64,000 nt of DNA from Candidatus Saccharibacteria bacterium RIFCSPHIGHO2_12_FULL_44_22 (GCA_001790515.1 MGCS01000013.1:86874-150873), one strand, 5' to 3'. Positions 42,534 to 52,500 are shown, numbered from the stretch's first letter. A program made the numbers and translations. Notes: generated by a model not told the origin, from the sequence alone.

Positions 42534-43811
42534 ATGAAGACGACTGTAAAACACCTATCCGACACGAAAGTGGAACTTACCATTACTCTTGGTGAGAAAG
42601 AACTAAAAGACGCTGAGCAAGTTGCGTTGATTAAACTAGCAAAGAAGATCAAGGCTCCTGGATTTCGTCAGGGAAAAGTTCCTGCTAGCGTTGCCGCCAA
42701 GCATGTTGATCCAAATGCACTTGGTCAGCAAACTCTTGATGATGCACTCAGCAAGGCTGTATCAGAGGCATTTACAGCCGAAAAAATCCAAGCACTCGAA
42801 CGGCCGCAGGTGGATGTGAAGAAGTTTGTACCTGGGAGCGAGCTTGAATTTACGGCAGAGACGCAGATTCTACCAGCAATCAAACTTGGCGATTACAAGA
42901 AACTGACTGCCAAAAAAGAAAAAGTAACTGTCACAGCCAAGGACGTCGATGAAATTATCGAGCGTATGCGGGCTGGGTTCGCGACACGCAACGACGTGAC
43001 ACGTGCTGCAAAAGATGGTGATGAAGTAGTTATCGATTTTGTCGGAAAAAAGGATGGCGTTGCATTTGACGGCGGTACTGCAAACGACTACAAATTGACA
43101 CTCGGTTCAAACCAGTTTATTCCTGGGTTCGAAGAAGGGGTTGTTGGACGCAAGTCAGGCGAAACGTTTGATCTGGATCTCGAATTTCCTGCTGATTACC
43201 ACGCAAAAGATCTTGCTGGCGCAAAGGTAACCTTTACGACCACACTGAAAGAAGTGAAAGAAGTTGAACTACCGAAAGTTGACGATGAATTCGCCGCAAA
43301 AGCAGGTCCATTCAAAACTGTCGCTGAATTAAAAGCGGATATCAAACGTGAAATCACCGGTCAAAAAGATCGTGAAGCTGAAGACAAGCTAAAAGACAAA
43401 TTGGTTGATCAGTTAATCGAGGTCAGTACTGTTCCAGTGCCTGCAATTTTGGTTGAAGACCAGTCGCAGAGTATTCAGCAGGATATGTCACAAAACCTGA
43501 TGTACCAGGGTATGAATCTAGATATGTACCTAGAGAGCAAAAGTCTAACTAAAGATGAGTGGATAGCTGGCGAAGTAAAAGATGCTGCCGAAAAGCGAGT
43601 AAAGGCCGGATTGGTACTTGCCGAACTGAGTAAAGTAGAAAAAGTGACTGCAACTGACGAAGAATTGGCGGAGAAAATTACTCAGTACCAAACACAGTAT
43701 GGTAACAAATCTGGTCAAGACTTTACGTCACCGGAATTGCAACGTGATATCGCAAACCGTCTACTAACAGACAAAACAATCGATCTATTGCTTGAACTAA
43801 ACAGTAAATAG
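42534..43811 (+). CDS. tig: Trigger factor chaperone (peptidyl-prolyl isomerase)
   Basis: Trigger factor binds nascent chains at the ribosome exit. The 425-residue protein has the ribosome-binding domain with KAPGFRQGKVP (about 39-49, the GFRxGxxP signature), an FKBP-type isomerase domain (about 150-235, with GDEVVIDFVGKKDGVAFDGG and QFIPGFEEGVVG), and the C-terminal helical chaperone arms (about 245-425). It is followed by two small coupled ORFs rather than by clpP/clpX, although clpP lies 1.3 kb downstream. Confidence 0.96.
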   Translation: MKTTVKHLSDTKVELTITLGEKELKDAEQVALIKLAKKIKAPGFRQGKVPASVAAKHVDPNALGQQTLDDALSKAVSEAFTAEKIQALERPQVDVKKFVPGSELEFTAETQILPAIKLGDYKKLTAKKEKVTVTAKDVDEIIERMRAGFATRNDVTRAAKDGDEVVIDFVGKKDGVAFDGGTANDYKLTLGSNQFIPGFEEGVVGRKSGETFDLDLEFPADYHAKDLAGAKVTFTTTLKEVKEVELPKVDDEFAAKAGPFKTVAELKADIKREITGQKDREAEDKLKDKLVDQLIEVSTVPVPAILVEDQSQSIQQDMSQNLMYQGMNLDMYLESKSLTKDEWIAGEVKDAAEKRVKAGLVLAELSKVEKVTATDEELAEKITQYQTQYGNKSGQDFTSPELQRDIANRLLTDKTIDLLLELNSK

Positions 43812-43852
43812 TTTTATACTGCAATCACTCTCGGCTCGGAGAGGAATAGATA

Positions 43853-43966
43853 ATGAAACGTCTTTTTCGTACTTCCATGATCCCGTATCCGACTTGCGCT
43901 CGTAGAAGTTCGGCAGCGTTATGGATTTGGTCGGTATTCGACTATCGATACGAAGGAGTGATATGA
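43853..43966 (+). CDS. Small upstream ORF (37 aa), coupled to the next ORF
   Basis: This ORF starts MKRLFRTSMIPYP and is basic and Ser/Arg-rich with two Trp residues near the middle. GAGAGGAA lies 5-9 nt before the ATG. Its TGA overlaps the next start codon in ATGA (43963-43966), a hallmark of translational coupling. It was too short for automatic listing. It may encode a functional peptide or may act as a leader setting translation of the downstream gene. There is no homology I recognise. Confidence 0.5.
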   Translation: MKRLFRTSMIPYPTCARRSSAALWIWSVFDYRYEGVI

Positions 43967-44160
43967 AGAAGTTTGCGGCTGTCATTGTGACAGTCGCTGC
44001 GACCTGTTATGTGTCCGTAAAATGGATTCATCCATGGACTAAGTATCAGTCCGCGAAGCGCAGTATTGATCGACAATGCATGGATGCGCAGCATCAGATG
44101 AGTTTGCTCTCGGATGATCATCTGTATTTTCTTTTAACGCATGCGGTTGACCGCACCTGA
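43963..44160 (+). CDS. Small exported or membrane peptide (65 aa)
   Basis: A 65-residue peptide with a typical short signal/anchor (MKKFAAVIVTVAATCYVSV, residues 1-19) and a soluble remainder with two aromatic residues at WIHPW and a single late Cys. GGAG is 5 nt before the ATG, so the longer frame from 43921 is unlikely. It is coupled to the 37-aa ORF and followed by an AATAGACA/TGTCTATT hairpin (about 44200-44224). The function is unknown. Confidence 0.65.
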   Translation: MKKFAAVIVTVAATCYVSVKWIHPWTKYQSAKRSIDRQCMDAQHQMSLLSDDHLYFLLTHAVDRT

Positions 44161-44239
44161 TGACTGAACCTTGAGCCGAGAGTCAGTCCTAGGAATGTAA
44201 ATAGACACTTATATGATGTCTATTCTAAGTTCTATAAAT

Positions 44240-44443
44240 TTACTTGCGGTTTCTGTTTCGGTATAAAAACCGAACAAATAGTACGCCGTAGAAAATAAAT
44301 AGACCATAGACGATTATGTAATCACCTATATTCGCTCTATACCCAGCTATACCGGATCCGCCAAAAGCGCCACTAATAAATCCATAGAATAGTACATAGA
44401 TCGTCAGTAGGACAAAGACGAGAATTTTAAAGAATGTTTTCAT
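44240..44443 (-). CDS. Small two-helix membrane protein (67 aa)
   Basis: An AT-rich small protein with two hydrophobic helices (about residues 4-27 and 42-60) and a basic tail (FLYRNRNRK), predicting an inside C-terminus. TGA-TATATT on the minus strand (44456-44451) is 7 nt before the ATG, matching the leaderless-promoter pattern of the window and supporting a real gene. The function is unknown. Confidence 0.6.
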   Translation of the reverse strand: MKTFFKILVFVLLTIYVLFYGFISGAFGGSGIAGYRANIGDYIIVYGLFIFYGVLFVRFLYRNRNRK

Positions 44444-44505
44444 ATGTTTGAATATATCAAACTATGACAACTGTGCATAGGGTAGGATCTAAACAATCAT
44501 ACATA

Positions 44506-44534
44506 TTGATAGATATTTATTAAAGTGTTATAAT
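44506..44534 (+). promoter_or_regulatory. Promoter of the 152-aa orphan
   Basis: TTGATA (44506-44511), a 17-nt spacer ending TGT and consensus TATAAT (44529-44534). The ATG is 7 nt later, so the mRNA should be leaderless. Confidence 0.85.
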
Positions 44535-44541
44535 ATGTAAA

Positions 44542-45000
44542 ATGATTAGTAACCCTAATTTAGATATTCCTCCAAAGGCGTCGTATGACCTATCTTTGCT
44601 GAGAGGTGATGGTGTTGTTAATGCGCCGGTCATCCATGATAGTAGCGAATTTTTAATTAATTGTTACGACCAGCATTTCGTACAAGAGCTGTCCAAAAGT
44701 GCTTTGCGGGTATGCGCTGACCTCCCGTCGGTTAATCTGCATACTATCACAATTTCAAGAATCGATAACAGGCCAATACAAGCTCGACTCTACGATAGAG
44801 TAAAGGTGAGTGATGTCCCTATGTTTGAAGACCCGGTCGATAGTATAAAGATGACGCGAGGCTGTGATGAGTATCGGTTATTTCGCGCGGATGTAGACCG
44901 CGAGAATGTTCGTGATATGACTACGTTCACTCTATTCGTAGACCTTATTGCTCGATATGCACTGAGCAAGCAGATCGCATCATCAAAAAATACTCAATAG
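44542..45000 (+). CDS. Uncharacterised 152-residue protein
   Basis: A soluble protein of mixed composition with no signal peptide or membrane helix and no recognised motif. It has regularly spaced Asp/Arg (SRIDNRPIQARLYDRVKVSDV, about 74-94). It is monocistronic, with a near-consensus leaderless promoter and, downstream, the hairpin that also serves as the clpP CIRCE-type operator. The function is unknown. Confidence 0.75.
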   Translation: MISNPNLDIPPKASYDLSLLRGDGVVNAPVIHDSSEFLINCYDQHFVQELSKSALRVCADLPSVNLHTITISRIDNRPIQARLYDRVKVSDVPMFEDPVDSIKMTRGCDEYRLFRADVDRENVRDMTTFTLFVDLIARYALSKQIASSKNTQ

Positions 45001-45011
45001 TGCCCTATATC

Positions 45012-45038
45012 CTAGCACTCTACTATACAGAGTGCTAG
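45012..45038. promoter_or_regulatory. CIRCE-type operator of clpP, doubling as a terminator
   Basis: CTAGCACTC-N9-GAGTGCTAG matches the CIRCE consensus at 16 of 18 positions with the exact N9 spacing; the two differences are symmetric outer bases. A clpP -10 TATACT lies at 45047-45052, with a weak -35 (TATACA, 45024-45029) inside the loop. The geometry is almost the same as at clpC. The right arm is followed by TTTTTAT, so the upstream transcript can also end here. Confidence 0.8.
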
Positions 45039-45075
45039 TTTTTATGTATACTAGAACTATAAATAGGAGAAATCT

Positions 45076-45669
45076 ATGAAACCTAATAATTACCTTGTTC
45101 CGACTGTTATCGAAAAAACGCATGATGGTGAGCGCGCGTTTGATATTTACTCACGCTTACTTAATGAGCGAATCATCTTTCTTGGAGAAGACGTCAACGA
45201 ACACACAGCGAATGTCGTCGTCGCACAGCTACTACACCTGGCGTATGAAGATAGTAAAAAAGATATAAAATTGTATATTAACAGCCCAGGCGGCAGTGTT
45301 TATGATGGGTTGGCGATATTTGATACGATTCAGTTCATTGCACCAGATGTCCAAACAATCGGTATTGGACTACAGGCGAGTATGGGTGCATTCCTACTAT
45401 CGAGTGGCACAAAAGGTAAACGCTTTGCGTTGCCAAATAGTCGCATCATGATTCACCAGCCGTCGAGTGGCACGCAAGGAAAAATTACCGATCAAGAGAT
45501 TACGCTACGTGAAGGTCTGTATCTCAAACAGCGTTTGAACGAAATTTTAGCAAAAAATACTGGACAGAAATTAGCTAAGATTGAAAAAGATGCCGATCGT
45601 GATTTTTGGATGAGTGCTGAAGAAGCGGTGAAATACGGGATTGTTGACGAAGTAATTACAAAGGCTTAA
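45076..45669 (+). CDS. clpP: ATP-dependent Clp protease proteolytic subunit ClpP
   Basis: A serine protease that forms the double-heptamer chamber fed by ClpC or ClpX. The 197-residue protein shows the catalytic triad: S102 in ASMGA, H127 in MIHQPS, and D176 in DADRDFWMS. The oligomer handle region and [12 protein letters not shown] (about 67-78) are standard. AGGAGAAA precedes the ATG. Its operator matches that of clpC, so protease and unfoldase are likely induced together by heat or misfolding stress. Confidence 0.96.
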   Translation: MKPNNYLVPTVIEKTHDGERAFDIYSRLLNERIIFLGEDVNEHTANVVVAQLLHLAYEDSKKDIKLYINSPGGSVYDGLAIFDTIQFIAPDVQTIGIGLQASMGAFLLSSGTKGKRFALPNSRIMIHQPSSGTQGKITDQEITLREGLYLKQRLNEILAKNTGQKLAKIEKDADRDFWMSAEEAVKYGIVDEVITKA

Positions 45670-45711
45670 GCGCGTTGCTTGTTGCAGTTTCGACCTCTAC
45701 TCTCATCGTGT

Positions 45712-45921
45712 TGTCATCCTGAACTCGATTCAGGATCCATTCGGAAAAACAATAAAGTGGTTCTTCGTAGAAGAACCCAAACCCGTACTTTTTACCAAAA
45801 AAGTAACAAAACGTCTTCTTTTCGTTATCGAACGAAAAGAAGCAAAAGAACTTGTGACGGTTCAGTCCAGATGTCCAGATTAGTTGATTACTTGTTGCGC
45901 AGTAGGACTGCGAATGATTGA
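45712..45921. repeat. Interspersed multi-hairpin repeat, copy D (intact)
   Basis: This is the best-preserved copy. It has the ATCCTGAA/TTCAGGAT left hairpin, GGTTCTTCG-TAGAAGAACC, CTTCTTTTCGTT-ATCG-AACGAAAAGAAG (12-bp stem), then TCAGTCCAGATGTCCAG and the right-end hairpin CGCAG-TAGGA-CTGCG (45898-45912). It supplies the uninterrupted reference for copy C. Confidence 0.85.
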
Positions 45922-46153
45922 CTGCAAAGCTGTAAATCAAAACTCCCCGGGTTACTATTCCTCAGCTCTACTACCAACCACAGCGCAAATTCCTATTGAT
46001 TATTCTTGAGAAAAGATGCACAATAGATACTAAGAAGTAGTGTAGTTTGGTATCGCATGTCTATTTTTGTTGGCAACAGAGGTGGACGGATCCAGGCTGA
46101 GTGAATCTTCGGGCCAATTCACTAAAACAATGTAACTCATGCGAGGAGTACCA
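45922..46153 (+). promoter_or_regulatory. rpoB upstream region and leader
   Basis: The remaining part of the 484-nt clpP-rpoB spacer must hold the rpoBC promoter. TTGATT or TTGAGA near 45995-46010 are possible -35 boxes, but a convincing -10 is not clear. An AGTGAAT/ATTCACT hairpin (46100-46123) lies about 30 nt before the start and could influence rpoB translation. Confidence 0.35.
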
Positions 46154-49100
46154 ATGGCAAATACCAAGCCTGCTACTGGCAAGCGCGTCTTTTTTACACA
46201 AGACGACACGAACCTAGCAATACCAAGTCTCATCGCTCACCAAAAAGACAGCTGGCGTGAATTCGTCGAAACTGGCTTGAGCGAGATTTTTGCAGAACTT
46301 AACCCAATCGAGGACTACACCGGTCAAAAACTCGAACTGCGCTTCAAAGAATACAAGTTTCATGATCCCAAAGTCTCCGAGGTCGAAACCAAAGAAAACA
46401 ATTTGACATTTGATGCGCCGCTTCATGTGAACGTCGAACTGACAAACAAAGTAACTGGTGAAGTCAAAGAACAAGAGATTTACCTTGGTGATTATCCATG
46501 GATGACTGATCGCGGTACATTTATCATCAATGGTACAGAACGTGTTGTTGTCTCACAGCTAATCCGAAGTTCGGGTGTATTCTTTACTGCAGATGCTGCT
46601 GCAACCCGTAATTTCTACGGTGCCAAACTTATTCCAGGCCGTGGTGCATGGTTGGAATTTGAAACAGCAAGTAATGGTGCTATCTATGTAAAGATCGACC
46701 GTCGCCGTAAACTACCCGTTACGACATTACTGCGCGCACTAGGCCACAACAAAACAAGTGAAATCAAATCACTCTTTGCCGACGTGGATACCGGAGACCT
46801 TAAATACATCGATGCAACACTCGAAAAAGATCCAGCACGTGGTTCGAACGAAGCGTTGATCGAAGTGTATCGCCGTTTGCGTCCTGGTGACCTAGCGACT
46901 GTTGATAACGCTCGTTCAATGATCGAACGAATGTTCTTTGATTTCAAACGATTTGACTACAGCCGTGTTGGTCGTTACAAATTGAACCAACGTCTTGGCC
47001 TCGATGTTGCAAACACGACCGAAAACCGTGTATTCCAGATGAGTGACCTGATTGCGATTATCACAGAGATCATCCGCCTAAATAACAGTCAAGAACTCCC
47101 TGATGACATTGATGCACTATCAAACCGCCGTGTGAAATTGGTTGGTGAACTTGTTGCCCGACAGTTCCGTGTTGGTATGCTTCGAATGCAACGAAACGCT
47201 ATGGATCGAATGTCTATGTCTGACCTTGAAACAGTGACGCCCGGTCAGCTAATCAACGCCCGCCCTGTTGTTGCTGCTGTTCGTGAATTCTTTGCAAGTT
47301 CACAGTTGTCACAGTTGATGGAGGAAGTAAATCCGCTTGCAGAGCTATCACACAAACGACGCTTGTCTTCAATGGGACCTGGTGGTCTATCGCGTGAGCG
47401 CGCTGGATTTGATGTTCGCGATGCACACCCAACGCACTACGGTCGTCTTTGTTCAGTAGAAACACCAGAAGGCGCCAACATTGGATTGGTACTTAACCTT
47501 GCAACGTATGCTCGTGTTAACGAATATGGATTTATCGAAACACCATACCTTCGTGTCGTTGACGGAAAAGTAACTGACGAAGTTGTTTATCTGGATGCGT
47601 CACAAGAAATCACCGAAGTGATCGCAGATGCTGGTGCTGAACTTGATGACAAGGGTGGATTTGTTGCTGAACGCGTCAGCGCTCGTAACGGACTTTTGCC
47701 AGAGCAGGTTGATGCAAGTGAAGTGACATTTATGGACGCAGCACACAAACAGATCCTAGGATCGACTGCATCGCTAGTGCCATTTATCGAGAAAAACCGT
47801 GTCGACCGTTCATTGACTGGTTCAAACATGCAAAAGCAAGCGGTTCCACTCTTGGATCCAGAAGCAGCGACTGTTGGTACTGGTATCGAAGCCGAACTAG
47901 CGAAAAACACAAGTCAGCTTGTCGTTGCTAGTGGTGATGGTGAAGTTGTTCGTGCAGATGGTGACGAGATTCATGTAAAATACGCCGATGGCGTTAAAGT
48001 ATATGAACTTGTTCACTTCTCGAAGTCAAACGATGATCGTTCAATCAACCAAAAGGTTCGTGTCGATCGTGGCCAAAAGGTCAAGGCCGGTGACATCTTG
48101 ATCGAAGGCGCATCAATCGCTGACGGCGAATTAGCGCTTGGACGCGACTTGACTGTGGCGTTTATGCCATGGGGTGGTTACAACATGGATGACGCGATCG
48201 TATTGTCTGATCGTATCGTCAAAGAAGACGCTTTAACAAGCATCAACATCAAAGACTACACGGTTGAGGTTCGTGAAACGAAACTTGGTCCAGAGATTGT
48301 CACTCGTGACATCCCGAACGTATCTGAAGAATCACTTCGTCACCTTGACGAAAACGGTATTGTTCAGGTTGGTTCTGAGGTTAAATCGGGCGACGTATTA
48401 GTCGGTAAGATTACACCGAAGGGTGAACAAGAACTTTCAAGCGAAGAACGACTGCTGCGTGCTATCTTTGGTGAAAAAGCCAAAGACGTGCGTGACACAT
48501 CACAGCGTATGAATAACGCTGGTGGCGGTAAAGTTGTCGGCGTAAAGATCTTTAGCCGCGAAAACGGCCATGAGCTAAAAGCTGGTGTGTTGATGCAAAT
48601 CCAGATCTTTGTCGCACAGCTACGCAAAATTAGTGTTGGTGACAAGTTGGCTGGTCGCCACGGTAACAAGGGTGTTGTTGCCCGAATCTTGCCTGTCGAA
48701 GACATGCCATTTATGGAAGACGGAACACCTGTCGATGTTGTACTTAACCCACTTGGAGTTCCAAGCCGTATGAACATCGGTCAGCTATTTGAAACACACC
48801 TTGGTATGGCAGCACGTGCACTTGGCTATAAAGTTGCGACGCCTCCGTTTAACGGAGTAACGGACGAAAAGATCAGTGAAGAGCTTGAAAAAGCTGGCTT
48901 TGCTCGCGACGGTAAATCACAACTGTTCGATGGCCGTACTGGCGATGCATTCGAAGAGCGAACAACTGTTGGTGTGATGCACATCATCAAACTGCACCAC
49001 ATGGTGAGTGACAAGATCCACGCTCGTTCAACTGGTCCATACACGATGGTGACGCAACAGCCACTTGGCGGTAAAGCGCAAAACGGTGGACAGCGATTCG

Positions 49101-49513
49101 GAGAGATGGAGGTATGGGCACTTGAAGCATATGGTGCCGCTACCACCCTTCAGGAAATGCTAACAATCAAATCTGACGATGTATACGGACGTGCAAAAGC
49201 GTACGAATCAATCATCAAAGATGAAGCGATTGTTGGTCCAAAGCTACCAGAGTCATTCAACGTGCTTGTGAAAGAGTTGCAAGGACTTGGACTCCGTGTC
49301 GACCTACTCGATGAATCCGAAGATGCTGTTATTGACGCTGAAGAAATCATCGCCGAGGCTGGTCCTGCTGATAAGTCAGTCCCTGCTGTTCTCGTCTCTG
49401 ATGATGAAGAAGTCGAAACTGTTCTTGATGAAGCAGATGAATTTGGTGACATTGAAGACGGAATGAACATTCAAGATATTGATGAAATAGAAGAAATTAA
49501 GGAGGAGGTGTAA
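46154..49513 (+). CDS. rpoB: RNA polymerase beta subunit
   Basis: The second-largest core RNA polymerase subunit, about 1119 residues. Family blocks in order include the protrusion and lobe regions and the rifampicin-pocket segment. In that segment SSQLSQLMEEVNPLAELSHKRRLSSMGPGGLSRERAG is seen around residue 385. Others are GYNMDDAIV (about 678), GDKLAGRHGNKG (about 830) and the C-terminal clamp. An acidic tail (about 1070-1119) is rich in Asp/Glu. The ATG at 46154 is chosen because GAGGAG is 6 nt upstream; the ATG at 46139 overlaps that site. rplJL do not precede it, unlike many bacteria. Confidence 0.97.
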   Translation: MANTKPATGKRVFFTQDDTNLAIPSLIAHQKDSWREFVETGLSEIFAELNPIEDYTGQKLELRFKEYKFHDPKVSEVETKENNLTFDAPLHVNVELTNKVTGEVKEQEIYLGDYPWMTDRGTFIINGTERVVVSQLIRSSGVFFTADAAATRNFYGAKLIPGRGAWLEFETASNGAIYVKIDRRRKLPVTTLLRALGHNKTSEIKSLFADVDTGDLKYIDATLEKDPARGSNEALIEVYRRLRPGDLATVDNARSMIERMFFDFKRFDYSRVGRYKLNQRLGLDVANTTENRVFQMSDLIAIITEIIRLNNSQELPDDIDALSNRRVKLVGELVARQFRVGMLRMQRNAMDRMSMSDLETVTPGQLINARPVVAAVREFFASSQLSQLMEEVNPLAELSHKRRLSSMGPGGLSRERAGFDVRDAHPTHYGRLCSVETPEGANIGLVLNLATYARVNEYGFIETPYLRVVDGKVTDEVVYLDASQEITEVIADAGAELDDKGGFVAERVSARNGLLPEQVDASEVTFMDAAHKQILGSTASLVPFIEKNRVDRSLTGSNMQKQAVPLLDPEAATVGTGIEAELAKNTSQLVVASGDGEVVRADGDEIHVKYADGVKVYELVHFSKSNDDRSINQKVRVDRGQKVKAGDILIEGASIADGELALGRDLTVAFMPWGGYNMDDAIVLSDRIVKEDALTSINIKDYTVEVRETKLGPEIVTRDIPNVSEESLRHLDENGIVQVGSEVKSGDVLVGKITPKGEQELSSEERLLRAIFGEKAKDVRDTSQRMNNAGGGKVVGVKIFSRENGHELKAGVLMQIQIFVAQLRKISVGDKLAGRHGNKGVVARILPVEDMPFMEDGTPVDVVLNPLGVPSRMNIGQLFETHLGMAARALGYKVATPPFNGVTDEKISEELEKAGFARDGKSQLFDGRTGDAFEERTTVGVMHIIKLHHMVSDKIHARSTGPYTMVTQQPLGGKAQNGGQRFGEMEVWALEAYGAATTLQEMLTIKSDDVYGRAKAYESIIKDEAIVGPKLPESFNVLVKELQGLGLRVDLLDESEDAVIDAEEIIAEAGPADKSVPAVLVSDDEEVETVLDEADEFGDIEDGMNIQDIDEIEEIKEEV

Positions 49514-49514
49514 T

Positions 49515-52500
49515 ATGTCGAAAGTTATGGCTGGCACCGGTATTGCCGACTTTGACGCTGTACGCCTCGCTGTAGCAAGTCCTGAGGACATGCTGAAGTG
49601 GAGTCACGGAGAAGTTACAAAACCAGAGACTATTAACTACCGTACACAAAAACCTGAACGCGACGGATTGTTTTGTGAGCGAATCTTTGGACCTGTCAAA
49701 GACATCAACCCACATGACAACAAGCTAAAAGGTGTTCGATCACGCGAAGCTGCGATCGACAAGAACGGTGAACTTGTAACAAAGTCAATCGTTCGCCGTG
49801 AACGAATGGGGCACATTACGCTTGCTGCTCCAGTTGCGCACATTTGGTTTATGCGCGGCACACCATCTGCAATGAGCCTATTGTTAGGTATCACTGTTCG
49901 CAACATCGAACGTGTTGCATACTTTGCAAGCTACATTGTGCTCGGTGTGAATGAAGCGAAAAAAGAACAGTTCCTCAGTGATCTAGAAGCAGAGACCGAA
50001 GCTGGTCGCGCTGCAATCAAGATTCGTTACGAACGCGATGCCGAGGCAGAGGGTGCTGATGTAAAAGCATTGGCTGAAGCTATGTCACGTGAAGTTGAAG
50101 AGCTGAACGAAAGCTATAACGTCAAAAAAGCTCAGCTCGATAGCCTTGTCAAAGCAGCTTTGATGAACGAAACTGACTACCGTAACCTACCAGAAGAGTA
50201 CGAAGAAATCGTTACTGTCGGTATGGGCGGCACGGCCCTAAAAGCACTGCTTGACGAAATCAACCTCAAAGAGCTGATTGCTCAATTGGGTGAAGAAGTC
50301 GAAGGTGCAAAGGGACAGCGTGAAAAGAAACTACTAAAGCGTCTAAAAGTACTTGAAGGAATGGAAGCTGCGGGCATCCGTGCAAACAGCTTGACGTTAA
50401 CAATACTTCCTGTGATTCCTCCGGATCTTCGTCCGATGGTACAGCTAACTGGTGGTCGTTTTGCGACAAGTGATTTGAACGATTTGTATCGTCGAGTTAT
50501 CAACCGTAACAACCGCCTCAAGAAGCTTATTGACCTAAACGCACCTGAAGTGATTCGCCGTAACGAAATGCGTATGCTTCAAGAGGCAGTTGATGCACTT
50601 ATCGATAACTCTGCGGCTCGCGGTGGTCGTGCAGTGAACGCAACTGGTGGCCGACGTCGCCTGAAATCTATTAGCGACATGCTAAAGGGTAAGCAAGGAC
50701 GATTCCGTCAAAACCTTCTTGGTAAGCGTGTGGACTATTCTGGTCGTTCGGTGATCGTTGTTGGTCCTAAGCTAAAGATCCACCAATGTGGACTACCAAA
50801 ACAAATGGCACTTGAACTATTCAAACCATTTGTTATCAGCTGGTTGATCCGTGGTGAACACGCACACAACATCCGCTCTGCGACGCGTTTGATCGAGGCT
50901 GGCGATGCACTTGTATGGGATGCATTGGACGCAGTGATCGAAGGTAAGTACGTTCTATTGAACCGTGCACCATCACTCCACCGTTTGTCTATCCAGGCAT
51001 TTATGCCAAAGCTTGTCGAAGGTAAAGCGATCCAGCTACACCCACTTGTAGCAAACGGATTTAACGCCGACTACGATGGAGACCAGATGGCCGTTCACTT
51101 GCCACTCTCTGCTGACGCGCAAAAAGAAGCGCGTGAGTTGATGAGTGCAACGAACAACTTGCTTAAACCTGCTGACGGTGCGCCAGTATTGAACATTGGT
51201 CAGGATGTTGTGCTCGGTAACTATTACCTTACCTACGAAAAACCAAGTGCTCAGACAAAGATCCGAAAGCCATACAGTTCTGTCTACGAAGCAGAAATGG
51301 CGTATGACCAAAAAGCGATCCAGTTGCAGACACCAATCCGTGTGTACGCGAAGGGTGAAATTCGCGATACGACACTTGGTCGCGTGTTCTTTAACGAGAT
51401 TCTTCCTGCGGATTTCCCGTACGATAACTCTATCCAGAACAAAAAGCAGCTCAAGAAAGTACTTGCAAAGATCTTTAACACCTACGATGCCGAAGAAACA
51501 GCGCATACAGCTGACCGCATGAAAGGCCTTGCCTTCCGATTTGCGACAGTTGCCGCGGTATCGACGGGTAAAGACGACTACCTTAACTTCAAAGAAATCC
51601 CAGAATTCGTGGCTGAAGGTGACGAGCGTACAACGCAAATTTCCGATCAGTTCGATCAAGGGTTGATTACCGAAGAAGAGCGTTACAACTTGACTGTTCA
51701 ATCATGGCGAAATGTTGACCGTAAGGTGACTGAATTCTTGCAAAAAGAATTGAAAGAGATGGATACAAGCATCTCAGTCATGGTGAACTCTGGCGCTCGT
51801 GGTGATATCAGTAACGTCAAGCTTGCAAGCGCGATGGTTGGTATCATGGTGGATGCAGCTAACCGAGAAATCGAGCTGCCTATCCGATCAAGCTACAAAG
51901 CCGGACTTTCATCACTTGAATCATTCGTGGCAACACGTGGTGCACGTAAGGGTCTGATTGACACGGCACTTAAGACAGCTGACTCCGGATATCTTACTCG
52001 ACGCTTGGTTGATGTGTCACAAGACGTCTTTACTGTTGAAGATCAAATTGGTGATGACGAAGGATTCTCAATCTTCCGCGCCGAAACAGAAGAAACAATG
52101 ATCGACTTTAGCAACCGACTTGCAGGACGCTATACTGCAGAAGCCGTCGGTAGCCATATCGAAGCCGATCAATTGATCACCCGCGAAGTAGCAAATGCTA
52201 TCGAAGCAGATGAATCAATCGATTCAGTCAAAATCCAGAGCGTTCTATCGACGAAGAACCTCCGTGGTATTCCACAAAAGAGTTACGGTATCGATATGTC
52301 GACAGGACGTATTGTCGCCAAAGCACAGCCCGTCGGGGTTATTGCGGCACAATCAGTCGGTGAGCCTGGCACGCAGTTGACACTACGTACCTTCCACGCC
52401 GGTGGTGTTGCCGGTGGTGACATCACGCAGGGTCTGCCTCGTGTCGAAGAGTTGTTTGAGGCTCGTTCACCAAAGGGACAGGCGCATATCACTGAAGTCA

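Larger units (their letters stand above)
43827..44183. repeat. 11-bp inverted repeats flanking two small genes
   Basis: ACTCTCGGCTC (43827-43837) and its exact complement GAGCCGAGAGT (44173-44183) bracket the two small ORFs. The left copy can also fold locally as CTCTC-GGCTCG-GAGAG, just upstream of the first start codon. Confidence 0.6.

Noticed and set aside
46139..46153. Upstream ATG for rpoB at 46139
   Set aside because: It overlaps GAGGAG, which serves as the ribosome site for the ATG at 46154, and adds only five residues that do not look like part of the protein.
45922..46153. rplJ-rplL genes upstream of rpoB
   Set aside because: No coding frame of suitable length or sequence is present; the spacer holds only a hairpin and possible promoter elements.
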